Positions 1 through 12,390 of a stretch of 64,000 nucleotides of DNA are shown in pieces; positions within the stretch are counted from its first letter, which is position 1, and every line of letters begins with the position of its first letter. Source of the stretch: Acanthornis magna (taxonomy: Eukaryota; Chordata; Aves; Passeriformes; Acanthizidae); the NCBI GenBank assembly GCA_036785705.1, contig JAWUZG010000084.1:4585001-4649000 (forward strand), written 5' to 3'. The notes under the pieces are model-generated. The model worked only from the letters and a program-made list of their open reading frames with translations, was not told where the DNA came from and did no database searches. The position numbers and the translations under genes are program-made.

Positions 1-3000
1 TATTTAGTAGCATCTAAAACACAGCCAGGGCTTGGGGTGGGGCTTTTTGGTTGTATTTGTTCGTGGACTGATGGCATATCTGAAGAGGAAAAAAGGTGGT
101 TGATATTTCCTTGGTTGCCATCTTCAAACTCAAATATGATCAAGCAAAACCACACGGCTTTGTCACAAGATAAAATGAAAAACTATGAAAGAAGAAGGTG
201 TCAGATATGAAACAGGAAGGTGTCAGGTGGTCCATTTCAGATAAAGGAAAGGCTTCTTTCAGAAGGTGTCAAGTATCCGCTTGCATAACTTGCTGTGCCC
301 CTAGAAAGGAAAATCCTTTGTCAAGAATTGCTTCTTGAACAACACTAGGCAGATGTGGGACACAGAGAGGATTTCTGCCAACTGCAAATCTAGCTCTGGT
401 TCATTCTGGATGTTTGGATTCCCAAAATGCTCAGCCTTTGGCACTTGCTAAGCAGGTGACCTTTCTAGAGAAGAGTATTTAAAAAGTGGCCTCAGCTTAG
501 GGAAGGGGGATAAATGGAGTAAGAAAGTCATTTTAGGAGGCAAATTGTGGCTTTGGTCTTACAGTGTATATAGCTTCTGCCACTGAAGCTATTGTTTCAG
601 GTGTAACACATAGTTATGTTTAATATCTAGGTATGGAACAACGAAAACTGCTCTTTTTTCTAACTGTTTAAACCCATATATAAACTTTTTAAAAAATCCT
701 ATTCCTAAAACCCCATTCACGTCTTTCTCTCATCTCAAAAAAATAAAAACCCAACAAACAAACAGTAGATCAGGGTACAAAAGGAGAGTGAATTATAGAA
801 GGGAAATATTTCTGAATCTAAGAGAAAAGAGATTACAGAAACAAGACACTGGGTAATACATACAGAATTTCAGAAGTAACATCCCACAGACTTTAAGGAA
901 TGTGTTTACTAAAACCCGTAAGAGAGTTATGGATAGTTCAAAGCTATGAAGAAACATGAGCTGTATATTAAGTTGTTCACTTTGACATCCAGAAAGAGAC
1001 AGTATATGCTAGAAGTTTCAAAGCCAAGAAATTGATTTCATCTGTTTCTAAGAATCTTCAAGCTCTGTTAGGGTCTGGGTCAAAAATACCACAGAGTAAC
1101 AGATAATGCTGAATTCCTTTTGCACAGATACAGAAAACAAAAGCATATTGAGAAAAATAATTAATTTAAGATGGATGTTGATATGCCATGTTGGTATTTT
1201 GACAAAGAGAGAGTTAAAAAGTAGGGTGGTTATAAGTATTTGAAATTCTGCATTCTAAAAATGCTAATTGTTCACTGCTGTTGTTCTTGAGTTTGCCTGA
1301 GAAAGAAAGATTTGAGAAATCGTATTTTTAGGCACTTATGTTGTATAACTGAGATGCAACTGGAATCATAACATCACCAGAAGGAACTTTCAAGTTCCCT
1401 GTTTCAGAGATGTAAATGCCAACCGCAGTAAGTGTGGAAGAGAGATGAAAAGAGACTCGATTTTTCAGTCAGTTGTTCATGGAAAGCATAATAAAAGTAT
1501 AAAATATTGAAATCTGACCGAACTGAAAAAACACTTCCTCAAAGGTTGCATTACTCAGTACCATTCCTGCTAAGAGGCTGTGAGCAGCTCAGTGTCTGCC
1601 AAATGCACATGAAGAGGTGCAGGTCATAAGGCTCAGGGCTTCAGCCCTCAAAAATCAAGGAAAAGAAACATCCTTCCTTGAAAGAAGCAGGTAAATACCA
1701 TCCCCAGTTCACCTCGAGAGGAGCAGCCTTGGACAACAGGGATGTACCTTGCTGAAGGCATGGCAGCACTAATGGCAGAAAGGAGAGCAGGTCCAGGATC
1801 TGCAGATTCCTGGCACCAGCCTTAATCCACTCCGCTTGCACTGCTTATCTCCCCCGACAGTGTGCAGACTCTGGAGCTGGCAGCAAGTCAGCTAAGTCCA
1901 CCTACTCCAGTTCTAAAAACTGTTTAGCTTGTCAAGATGTTTTAGCTAGTATTTCTGAAATCCCTCTTCTGGCAACTTGCAGGGTTTAAAGAAGTGATGG
2001 CATTGAGCGAGAGCTCAGAAAAGCCTTTGAAATATTTACAGTGGTTAACAAAATTTTTGAGTTAACAGTTTGAGGAGGAACAGGAGCAAACCAAATCTCT
2101 GGCTCTGTGTATGAATTCAAATCCAAGTCATCAATGTTAAGTGTCATATCTACTTTTTGTGTCAGTCAAAGGGAAACAAAAGTTGATTTTTTTTTAATTT
2201 TTTTTTTTTTTTAATACAGAAAACCTATCCTGTATTAACCTGGTGTTCTATTTCTTTAAAGCAAGTAGGCTTTGGCATCAAGGAAGCAACCAGTTAAGGA
2301 CGTGGAGATGTACCTATTTAACTGATTTGCAAATTTAAGTCTCTTAAGAAGAGACAGATTTCAAACCCAGGAGTCTTCCCTGTTTTAAAACATGGCAAAA
2401 GCCTAGGAACAACAGCAACCATTTCATGGCTAGCCAAATTAAGGCAGTAAACACAAGGGGTAAGATTCACCTCATTTAATGACTTTGTTTAAAAATTTTA
2501 AAAAACCCAAAACCAACAAACCCACAATCAAACCCAAAAGTACTAAAAAAAAAAATACAGAAAGCAAAATTGCCTTTGAGAGGCAGATCAGTGGATATTC
2601 ATCTTCTCCTGAGTCACAGGGTCACCCTTCATTGCATGATTTTTTCTGTCTATTCTTAATCAACTGCGCAGAAAAAAATGAAAGTGCATTTGTAATGAAT
2701 CATTTCATAGCCAAAAGATGCTGGGAAGCCATAGATCTTTAATCCTTCAGATTTCTAGGGGTCACCCCAGTAAGGATGAATTAGAAATTAATTAGGCTTC
2801 AGCATTCGCACAACAGGTAAAGCACTCATTGTACAGTGGAGAACAGCTGCGGCCAGTGTTTTTCTTTTTAAATATCTATTTAACCACGTATTTAAATGCA
2901 TTCATTTTCAACACTGGGCTCTTCCTTTTGTCTTTTCGGTTGTTTCTTTTTCTTTTTTAATCTAGCATTTTTACTAATGACTTTGTAGGAGAAGATTTGT

Positions 3001-5530
3001 CAGGAATGCCCTACATTTAAATGATATGAGGCCTGCACTCAGCACAGCTAAACAAAGGACAGCCATGGTTATGTACAATTATAGAAGGTAGAGATAAAAT
3101 ATTAACAAGCTTTCAGGAAAGTTAAAGGCAGCATATTGCCTAATTCTCCTTGAGCAACTGGGTAACAGTGAGAATAATATACAACAAAACTTGGGAAGGG
3201 TCAGAAGTACAAAAAAAGTCAAATGCCTCGAAGAGCAGCTCTGTTGGTCCCAAGTCAGTGGTACAAGCACTGCAAGCTTGGCTGCAAAGGATTCCATGCA
3301 AAGGATTACCTAACAGCCTTGTAATTCCACAGGCAGAGTCAGAACCAGGATGAATCTTGTAATAACACTGAAGCTTCAGCTACCATTAACTGTTTGGGAG
3401 CACTTTAAGGAAATAATAATTCAGAGTTGTGTCCATGTGTGTGTACCATATGAAGTTTACAGAACCCGGGAGCATGGCCATCAGAATTTCCAAGGGAACT
3501 TTTCCAGTATGGATATTTCTCTACAAAGAAACTCCATACATACAACCAACCAACCAAACAACCAAACAAAAGAAACTGAAGCAGACAAAACAATTTAAAA
3601 ACTCTTATGTAGCAGAAATGGCACCATTCCAGTTAAAAAATTTAAAAGAAAAAAATTTCAAAGTTAGTATTTAGAGAAAACTGAAATTTCAAAAGAAGAT
3701 ATTTTGATTTCTCATTTGGAATGCCCTTCTATTACTATATTTTAAAATATTTTTAGAGTAAAATGTTTAAAGCCAAGTGATGGATATTCTCTTTCAAAAT
3801 GGAAGTAACTCAAAATTCCTTCTCAAGTTAGAATTCTGTTTTCTAAACTGGTATTTTCCCTGTCCGTCTGTGCTGCATCTCCTTGAGTTCTCTGTGATCT
3901 CTGTATCCTCCATGTTTCTTTCCCTGCTACAGCAGCCCCAGAACAGCAGCCGTGTGTGAAGAACATTTTCCTCCACACATTAGCTGCATGCTGAAAAAGG
4001 TTAGACACAATCTTAAATTCCTGCTTCCTGGTTAGTGGAAGTGTCTGCAAGTGTCCCTGTTCTACACGTCCCCCTTCTCCTTTCTTCTCACCCTCCTCTG
4101 CCAATCCTTTTTTTCCCAGAATTCTCTCTCAAACAAGGCTCTGGGAGAGAAAAAGCTCACAGTAACACTGACTGCATCTAAACCAAAGTCAAAATGTGAT
4201 CCCGGTCAGCCAAGCCTGTCCTTCAATTATACCATCCAAAATTGTCAGTGGGAGCTGCAAATACAAAAGGGAAAAAAAAAAAAATCTTGCTCCAGTATTT
4301 TACAATTCATAGGCAGCATTTCTTGAGCAAAGAGCATTCGCACAGCACTAAGACTAAAATAGCTGTATTAAAGGGATCTTGGTTGTAACCATTCTGCACA
4401 TAATTCAGGATTAGACTGTGCCATAGCCTTTTTTCTACAGGGTTATATAACTTTCAATTTAAACATGTATTTAACCAGGCAGGGGAAAAAAAATCACTTC
4501 AAACATGCATTTAATTATTGAACAGTTTTGGGAATGTTTACTCTGTCTTTTTTTTTCTAGCAGAGGTCACAGAAAGCATTTCAATAGCTTATGGATTTAT
4601 CAAAATTTCTGCAAAATACTACTCTTTAAATTAAGTTTCAATATTTGGAGCCAAACTTGAAAGTATTCTTCCCCCTGAACATACTGTGCTTATGTGAAAA
4701 GCCTCAAGCCATTTTTAGCCTTTAATCCCCACTTGATATCACAGCCATCAGGCATCTTTCTCCACCAAACAGGGTATTTCAGAGTTTTACAGTTTCCCTC
4801 TCTGTGGAGTCTGTTTACCCAGTTCTCATGTTATTTTCCCAGGACGGCAAGTGGACTTCTTTGTTCCTATTTCCTTAGGGATTCACTGTCCCTGTGCCCT
4901 GAACCCGCAGCAGGATATCCTGGGTATGGGGACAGGGGGTAGGGAGCTATTTGGGAAGTACATCCAGCACACCATATCCAGCAGGCTGCCATCCAAACAC
5001 AGCCTAAAAATGTGGATGTGCTGGGGCACAGGCCAGACCGTCTTTTTGAGTACAGCTGTCACCCAGGCAAACAGGCAGAAAAGGAAGTGCTGCTACACAC
5101 AGGCTCTTTTCTCACCAAAAGGTTTGTCTGGTCCCCTTCAGAGTCTTGTTAGAGGATGTCACCTGTCTCACACGTTAACCTCTCAGGACTCCAGGACAAA
5201 ATATTGGCTGTACAGAGGGGAGGAAATGCTGGATCGTGACTAGTGCTAGGAGGCATGGGATTTGTGCTCACAGAACAAAATTAAGATAAGGCTAAATAAT
5301 CACACAAGGGCTGTCTTCAGACCTCCCCACTGCCTTTGTGGGGAAAAACAGTAGAAGCTGCAGCTGAAGTGGGAGCTGACTTGTGGAGAAGGACATACTG
5401 TTCCCACAATATGTATCTCTGTATGTATCTATAGCTTTTCTAGCTTTTCTCCTCATCCAGGAAATTCTGAACTGACATAAATAACAGCAGAAACTTCAAA
5501 CGACACACAAACCATTTTTCCTGAGATTTA
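1..5530. other. No gene recognised; presumed SYT9 intron or upstream DNA
   Basis: AT-rich unique-looking sequence with poly(A/T) runs. The open frames are short and overlap one another on both strands. The longest (130 codons at 4851-5243, +) lies in a GC-richer patch and resembles no protein family I know. Confidence 0.6.
194..271. repeat. Three direct copies of GAAGGTGTCA
   Basis: Identical 10-mers start at 194, 216 and 262. The core AGGTGTCA resembles a T-box half site (AGGTGTGA). The copies may be remnants of a local duplication or a binding-site cluster; the sequence alone does not decide. Confidence 0.75.
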
Positions 5531-5676
5531 GTGCAAGATGAGCTCAGCTGGTCAGAGCACGGTGCTGATAGTTCCAAGGTTGTGGGTTCCATCCCTATAG
5601 TGGCCATTCACTTAAGAGCTGAACTGGATGATCCCTGTGAGTCCCTTCCTACTCAGAATATTCTGTGATTCTATGA
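5531..5676 (+). mobile_element. tRNA-derived SINE with CR1-like 3' end (TguSINE1-type)
   Basis: The 5' part is tRNA-like. It has an A-box-like TGAGCTCAGCTGG at 5539-5551 and a B-box-like GGGTTCCATCC at about 5584-5594, spaced as in a tRNA gene. The 3' part (GAACTGGATGATCCCTGTGA, then CCCTTCCTACTCAGAATA) is the CR1 3' end, finishing in two octamer-like units, ATTCTGTG and ATTCTATG. A tRNA-Ile-derived head on a CR1 tail is the structure known for passerine TguSINE1, which is mobilised by CR1 enzymes. The copy is diverged, and I see no clear target-site duplication. Confidence 0.82.
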
Positions 5677-5678
5677 AG

Positions 5679-8600
5679 TATAATTCCAGATTATTTTGGA
5701 GGCCTTCTTTGTCCCGGGGTGGCCTCAGAGGTCAAGGTATGTGACAGCTTTTCTGTGTTCAGTCACAGCCCCTCAGAGCACAAGGGCTGCTGCCGAGGCT
5801 CTGTAGAGAACCTTGCTCAGCACATTGCAGAGAGATCTGTGGCTGTGCTCCCTCATTCTTTCACTTTGTGAAAAATAGGTTACTTGGCAGCCAAACCATC
5901 CAGGGGAAGAGGGGCAGGAAGGCATCACTCTTTCACGCTAAGTGAGCTGTTTTTCTGAGAGTGGAGCTAAAGAAACAATGGCAAAACTGAGGACCTGACT
6001 GAAAGCTTTTTCATCAAGATTTATCAGCCCCAAGTTTAAGATGTCTTTGCAGCAGACAACTTCATTTTAACTCACTGTTTTATTTCATTTCTCCTCACGT
6101 GTTCTCTGAACATTCTGAATACATGTGTGTCAGAGTATCGTGTAAAGTATAGTGTTTCCTGAAAAAATCCAACAGGCTGCAGAAACATCACTTTGTGCTT
6201 GCCTGGGGAAGATTAAATGACAGACACACAAATCTCCGAATTCTGCACCGGTTCTCACAAACTCTGAAAGGCAATGCACACTCAGTGCACACTCAAATTC
6301 TAAAATCATGGATATTGTAACTCCTGTAGGTAATCTTGCTGAAGTTACTGGAAGTATTCACAGAGGTAAATGAGGCAGAGAGGCTTTTGCAGTGTCTGAG
6401 CTTTCCTGTGGCTCCCTAACAGAGATTTAGAGTGAGCATTTCACACCATGTACTTTGGAGAAGTGACAGGCTCAAATGACGAGAATGCATTAACAATGTC
6501 TGTGCTATCATGACATTTGAGATTTGTGCAGCTACATTCTCCTGGCCCTTCATTGCTTGATTAAACACCTTGCTCTATTTACTCAAGAAAATAGGAGTCA
6601 CAGGCTACCTCTTACCTTAGTGAGTGCTTAATCATTCACTACTCCCTTCATCAAGCAATCTCCAAATTAAAGCTACGTACACCATCTGGAAGAAGATTCC
6701 TGACTAGTGATGGGATCTTGCTTGTGATGGGCAGGGAAGCAGAAAAACAACTGACAGCTGCAGGTTTTCACAGCCGATTATATGAACTATTGGGATAAAA
6801 TTCCCCGCTCAGATACTTGGGCCAAATCTGACATCTAAAACATGGGAGTTTATCACAGCATCAGAAGACATAACCTTGCTTGCCAGGCAACCAATTACTG
6901 ACATTCTCAGATGGTGTGACTGAAGTAATTGCCCCTCCTACCTAACATCTCCTCTTCTGTCTCCTGCAGGAAAGTTATTTTGAAAGGAGCAGTGAATAGG
7001 AGAAACACTTTGAAGGTTAACTCCAAAGAACAAAAGAACAATTCTCCATACTGTGTTTTGTACATCTGTTTTCAGATTTCATTGAACTCTATATGTGTTT
7101 TCTCTTTAAAAGCATGCTGGGGTTTTATAAGTATTTTTAAAAGCCAGCTGTGGTTTAATCAGCCATCTGATCTGCATTATGATAACTCTTCTGAACAACC
7201 CCAACAATAAAATAAATATGTATGCAGTAAAGTAAAACAAAAGTGTACAAAAACAATAGAAAAAAAGCCAACAGACTTTGGTTTCAAGCACCCTAGAGAG
7301 TTATTTATGATCATCAGGAAGAAAGGAATCACTTTAAAATAATGAAAACCTTTCAATATCTGCACTCCACTGAGCATGGAATCTTACAGTAAATGCTAAT
7401 TTAACAATAAACTTCACTCTATTGGGACCACAACATTTTATGCAGGTAGAAATGAGTAGCACTCAGGATTATATCCTGACTCTGCTGTAAAGTCAGGGAA
7501 AGAATTCCCACTGAAGCTCAGATTTCATGCATACCCTCTTGCCATAGTTTAGAAACAGTATCTTGTAAACAGTACAAAAAGCCATATGAAAGAATGTAAA
7601 CAGATAACTTGAGATGTGCATCAGAAAATGCACCAGAACAAAAGAACAAGCAAATTACCATCCTTTTATGCCTCTCTGCAAAAAAAATACTGACAATGAC
7701 CTACTCAACAATGATTTGAAGGTACTACTCCTCCCTCCAAATCTGATGATTAAAATATGAGTGAGCTATCAACTTTGGTTTTGGAGAAAGCAGATAGAAA
7801 TCTCTCCATCAGAAATTACCTGAGTTCTACAGCTACATCTTCAGTTTCTGACTGGCTACAGCAACCATAAGGGAATGAAAATGGATTATTTTCCTTCAGG
7901 GTTTCTACTGTGAGTACCCCTGACCCATTCCTTTTGGTAGCTCAGCGTCATTTCTCATTTGCCAGCTCCTTTTCCAAATCCTTCACTTTACTTAGTGTAT
8001 AGAACACCAACATTATTGGGAAAGCCATCAAAAACACTTCATTCAACACCAAGCTTTTATCATAAACGGACATATAAAAAGCTTCTTATCCTATCTGTAA
8101 CAGTAATACTTTTTTCATTACAATTCAGATATTTTTTAAAACAAATGTATCTATAACAGTAGATGCTCTCTGCCTTCATCCCCATCATCATGTTCTTTTC
8201 AAAAGCTACTTGTTTCAGGAAATCTTTCAGTGGTAAAGCAGCACATATACATCATTCTTTTCTGACAGTTTTGAGTCAGGATGGTCAGAGATAACTAGAC
8301 TAAATTCTTTAGAAATCATGCTTCCAAAAAATTGAAGTCAGGCCCTTTTAAGGTATCAGATCAAGCACTCAAAATCAGATTAATATTTCTTAAGCATACT
8401 CAACATTTATGACAAGTCAACCCACCACCCTGGTTTCATCTAAAAACCGTCAAATTATTTAACTCATAAAACTAATCAAACTAATTCAACTAAGCTGAAA
8501 ATTCGACAAGGCACCTAATTGACTGTGAGATCTTGTTTACAGGCTGCCTAAAAGTGCTACTTTTTTTTCTTCCCGTAGGCAAGTATGTACTGAATAATAC

Positions 8601-10995
8601 TATTTATTCTGAATATAGGCATAACCAGGCCTAGGTCTGGCAGCTCACCACACCACTCTCACCTCATGATTCCACAAGGAAGAACAGAACAAGCTGCAGA
8701 AAACAGTCATTTTCCTGTCCAGGTGTGGTTCACATGTAGCACGTGAAACAAGGTGAAACAAGTTAGTAAGGTGAAACAAGTTAAGAGAAATGTCTCCTGA
8801 GAGGAGGGAGTTCTGTTGGCTCATTTTTATGGGCTTAAAGCACCGAACCACTTCTATATTTTGTGCTCTCTTTATCTCACATCTTACACTACCCTCTGTG
8901 CATTCTTTAAGAGAAAAAATGTGCTCACTGAAGTGGCCCTAAAATTGCCTCCAGTGCACATCTAAATATAATAGGGAGGCACGAACACATCTGATAGAGA
9001 ACAAGTATTACAGAAAAAGAGCTGTTATCACACTCTGCACAATCACATCTTCCCCTGCTCACGCTGTAGACACCTGGATGGATGATACACTTCATTTCAC
9101 AATCTGCATTTTCTAAAATGGATTCCTTCTCTCTTCACATTCCTTCAGCTTCCTCACGGTCTTTTGTTTAGCTTTAAAGCTCTTCTTTTTTTTCTGTGTA
9201 GTTCCTAAGTAGATGTAGTACTGGGTTGGTAAACTGCCCAGCAGCTTCAAGAGTAAAACGTTCTGTTTATTTGTAAGGTAGGTGGATGATACACAGCAAC
9301 AGCAAAAATTCTCCATGACCAGATCCATATAGCTCAAGTGTCCCAATGACCACAGCCCAGAGCTGTCCCTGAAGAAGAACAGATAGCAGGATTTGCAGGA
9401 ACTTCTGGGCAGCACCAGCAGTGAAGACACCAAGAAGCAGTGAAATGTTCCTGGCATTGCCTGAGAGAATTGGATCACCACAGATTCCATGGCACTGATT
9501 TGGGAGGTGAGGCAGGGAGGTTTCCCCTGGCAGGGTTAGATACCAACAGCATCTCAGCATGCCATGCAGTCAGCAGATTCTACAATCTGTTCTGAAATTG
9601 TCAGTAGCACCTCTAGGAGGAAACAGAAGATCCTGCCTGCCTTCTGTCCCATGTTTCCCCCCACGCCCCAGAAAAACAAACACCAAAACCCCAACATCTC
9701 TCCTGATTCAAATGTGCAATTTTCTTTTTAGCATTGTTTGAGAGCCAAAGGATGAAAACTGTCCTCTTGTCCACACTTCTGGAATGATGCTGCTAGTTAT
9801 CATTAATTTTATTGTTATTCTTCCTCCCTCTACTGCTTTAATTCCTCTTGTATTTGCCGACCAGAGAGATTCTAAGTTATAAAATGAGATAATTTTGCAG
9901 TATTGAAGATGTAGGAGTTTCACCAATATTGACATATTTAATAACCGTGTTTTGTAGGATTAAGGTCCATGCTTCTATTCTTCCATTTAATTTGCAATTA
10001 AAACAGAATGGCTGTGCAAGGACACTCAAAGCAGTGCAACTGCACACCTTTGCACCCCATCTGTTAACAGAATACTGCCAGCAGTGAAGTAGTGTCTTTA
10101 CCTTGGCTGCTTCACTTTGAAATTTGCAGATATTTTCTTTTCTATATTACCTGTACAAAGAAGTAAATGAAACTTCTATGGAAATTGTTCTATCTATTGT
10201 TAAAAGTTGGTGATTTTATAGAGAAGTGTTACTAGTAAAATCCATGTTGTGAAATTTAGTTGTTCATTCAGTCTAATGGAATGCTCTCAGACAGGGTTTT
10301 GAGCCATAATGATCCCTTTTCACATTTTCTTCCACCTTTTCTGCGGTGGAGGAAGCTTTCTGTGGAGTCTGGCACTGTTAGTGTTACACAGGTGTTACTC
10401 TTATATAGGTTACTGTTACACAGGTGAGAGATCGGAAAAAGCCAACTTTCTGTATTTAGTGGCACCACTTAATAGCAACCAAGTCAAAGGTAACAAGATT
10501 TCAACATCAGGGAACTCTAAAAGTGAAGCTGCTTTTTGGCAGAAAATACATGAAGTATTCTCACTGTTGCCTGACCTGAGGGTATGCATGACACGATGTG
10601 ACAAAATTGTCTCCAGAGAAAGAAAACACATGGAGAAATTTCAGCAGAAAGACACTTGGTCATTGGCTTTAAAATTGCAAGGATGCCTAGGAAAAGTAAC
10701 TATTGAGAAGAAAAAAGTAACTTTCAATAGCAATGAAGAAAATCACTTTTTAACTCAAAAAAAAAAAAAAAAGTAAAAATAGATTCATAAGCCCATGCTT
10801 CTTTCCCCGCTTGCTAAATTGACACCAAACTTAAAAGGAGATGCACACAGAAAAAATTGCTTTTGAAAAGTCCAACTTAGATAATAATTCCCGTATTACT
10901 TTTTAGTGGGATGAGAAGCCAAAACAGATCAGAGAGAGAGAGAGAAAGAAAAGGCGCACCAGGGATTTCTTTGAATGTGGATTTGATATCCAGAT
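5679..10995. other. No gene recognised
   Basis: AT-rich non-coding sequence. Open frames at 9113-9560 (minus) and 10309-10776 (plus, 155 codons ending in a run of A) show no domain or family signature. There are no splice-bounded synaptotagmin-like segments. Confidence 0.6.
8741..8783. repeat. Three close copies of a GTGAAACAAG motif
   Basis: ACGTGAAACAAG overlaps AGGTGAAACAAGTTA, which recurs a third time 18 bp later. These are imperfect short tandem copies, probably made by local duplication. Confidence 0.85.
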
Positions 10996-11176
10996 ATCAC
11001 AGAATCACAGAACTGTTTAGGTTGGAAAAGACCCTTCAGATCATGCAGTCCAACCATTAACCCAGCACTGCCAAGGCCACCACTGAACCTTGTCTCTAAG
11101 TGCCACATCCACACATCTTTAAAATCCCTCCAGGTATGGGTGACTCCACCACTTCCCTGGGTAGCCTTTTCCGATC
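10996..11176 (-). mobile_element. CR1 LINE fragment, 3' end, minus orientation
   Basis: On the + strand this begins ATCACAGAATCACAGAA, the reverse complement of the CR1 terminal octamer repeat. It continues with GTTTAGGTTGGAAAAGACC, TGCAGTCCAACCATTAACC and CACTGCCAAGGCCACCA, all hallmark CR1 3'-end sequence. It stops near CCTGGGTAGCCTTTTCC, so it is a typical 5'-truncated copy of under 200 bp. Confidence 0.93.
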
Positions 11177-12129
11177 AGTAGAATTTTGAAATTATCAGAG
11201 TCTGGATTAATGGCACTGCAGTGTTCACTAACAGTTATTTCAGTAGTCTGTGAAATGAGCACATCATTTCCAAGGGGTCAAAATCTGGGGGCAAAGTGCT
11301 GCTTTGCTGCCTGTTTGCAGTGAACAAGGTGCATGTGCTTCTGCAGCTTCTGCATCCTTGACACTGGAGCCCTGAGCAGGATGAGCCCCTCCTGACCTTC
11401 CCAGGGCACATGCACAGCTACATGGATAGCAGGCCACCATATCTTCCCCACTGAAATCACACCTGGGGTGGAATGCCGCAGCAAATCTATCAAGAGGTAT
11501 CTGGTTAAATAAAAAAATTAAAAATTAAACCTATCTCAGAGAAAATTTCCAGAATGGCAGACAAGACATGGTACTGCAGCAGAGTTTGACATTAACTTTC
11601 TATTTTTCAAGCACAATACTATTTGGACTGTTCTCTTTTTTGTATCAACTTCTTCAAAATTGTAGAGAAAGCTTATACTAATGGTAGACCCAGATTTGTG
11701 AAAATGGCCGTTCCTTATTACCCATTTTGTGAATGACCTGTGCTAGGCCTGAGTAGCAAAGTCAGTACAGAACACCTAATGTGAGCGCAATTAATACATC
11801 CACAACACATTATAGGTGCTTCTGCAGACTGAAAAGAACATTCTTTTTTCCTGATACTGTGACTTTCTCCATCTTTTTTCAGCACTACCCTAGTACTTAG
11901 TTTCTCTCCTTCTGAGAGTGATGTGCTCAGAATACACAATATAACAGACAGCTGCTTTGCGCAGCACAAAATGCCTGCACTGAGAATGACATTCCGTGCT
12001 AAAGGAAGGTGAGGAACTGTTAGTGGGGCCCAAAAACCTCGAATATAATTTCAGCAGCCTGTCTAATTAGCCTTTTTTTTTTACAGAATGGCCACTCTGC
12101 AAGACTTCGTCCTTAATTAAGGCTAGGTC

Positions 12130-12390
12130 AGCAGGACACCGGGGCAGGCTGCTTTCTGCAGGCTGGGACTTCAGGAGCAGGGGGGACCCTGGAGCTGCTG
12201 GGCAGGACCTGGCCAGCTAGATCCCATCCCACCGCCCCAGCCGGGAACCTGGGGACAGCCCCTGGCATCAGGCAGCTCCCTGGGGATGAGCCAAGCTCCC
12301 TGGACCAGGCTGAAATGGGGAGCTGGGCAGGGGCAGGAAGCCCTGGCAGGCTGCTGGTGCCCTCAGGGCTCTGACAGACTGATTGCTCTC
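12130..12390. other. GC-rich, CpG-poor block in AT-rich DNA
   Basis: A sharply bounded block of about 260 bp is rich in CAGG, CTGG and AGCTCCCTGG words, the last occurring twice 23 bp apart. Only about three CpGs are visible, so this is not a typical CpG-island promoter. I cannot assign a repeat family. It could be a decayed minisatellite, a GC-rich transposable-element piece or a regulatory element. Confidence 0.6.

Noticed and set aside
10309..10776. 155-codon + strand ORF ending in a lysine run, as in a processed retrocopy with poly(A)
   Set aside because: The encoded protein resembles no family I know, there is no AATAAA before the A run, and no target duplication is evident. An A run in AT-rich DNA explains the lysines.
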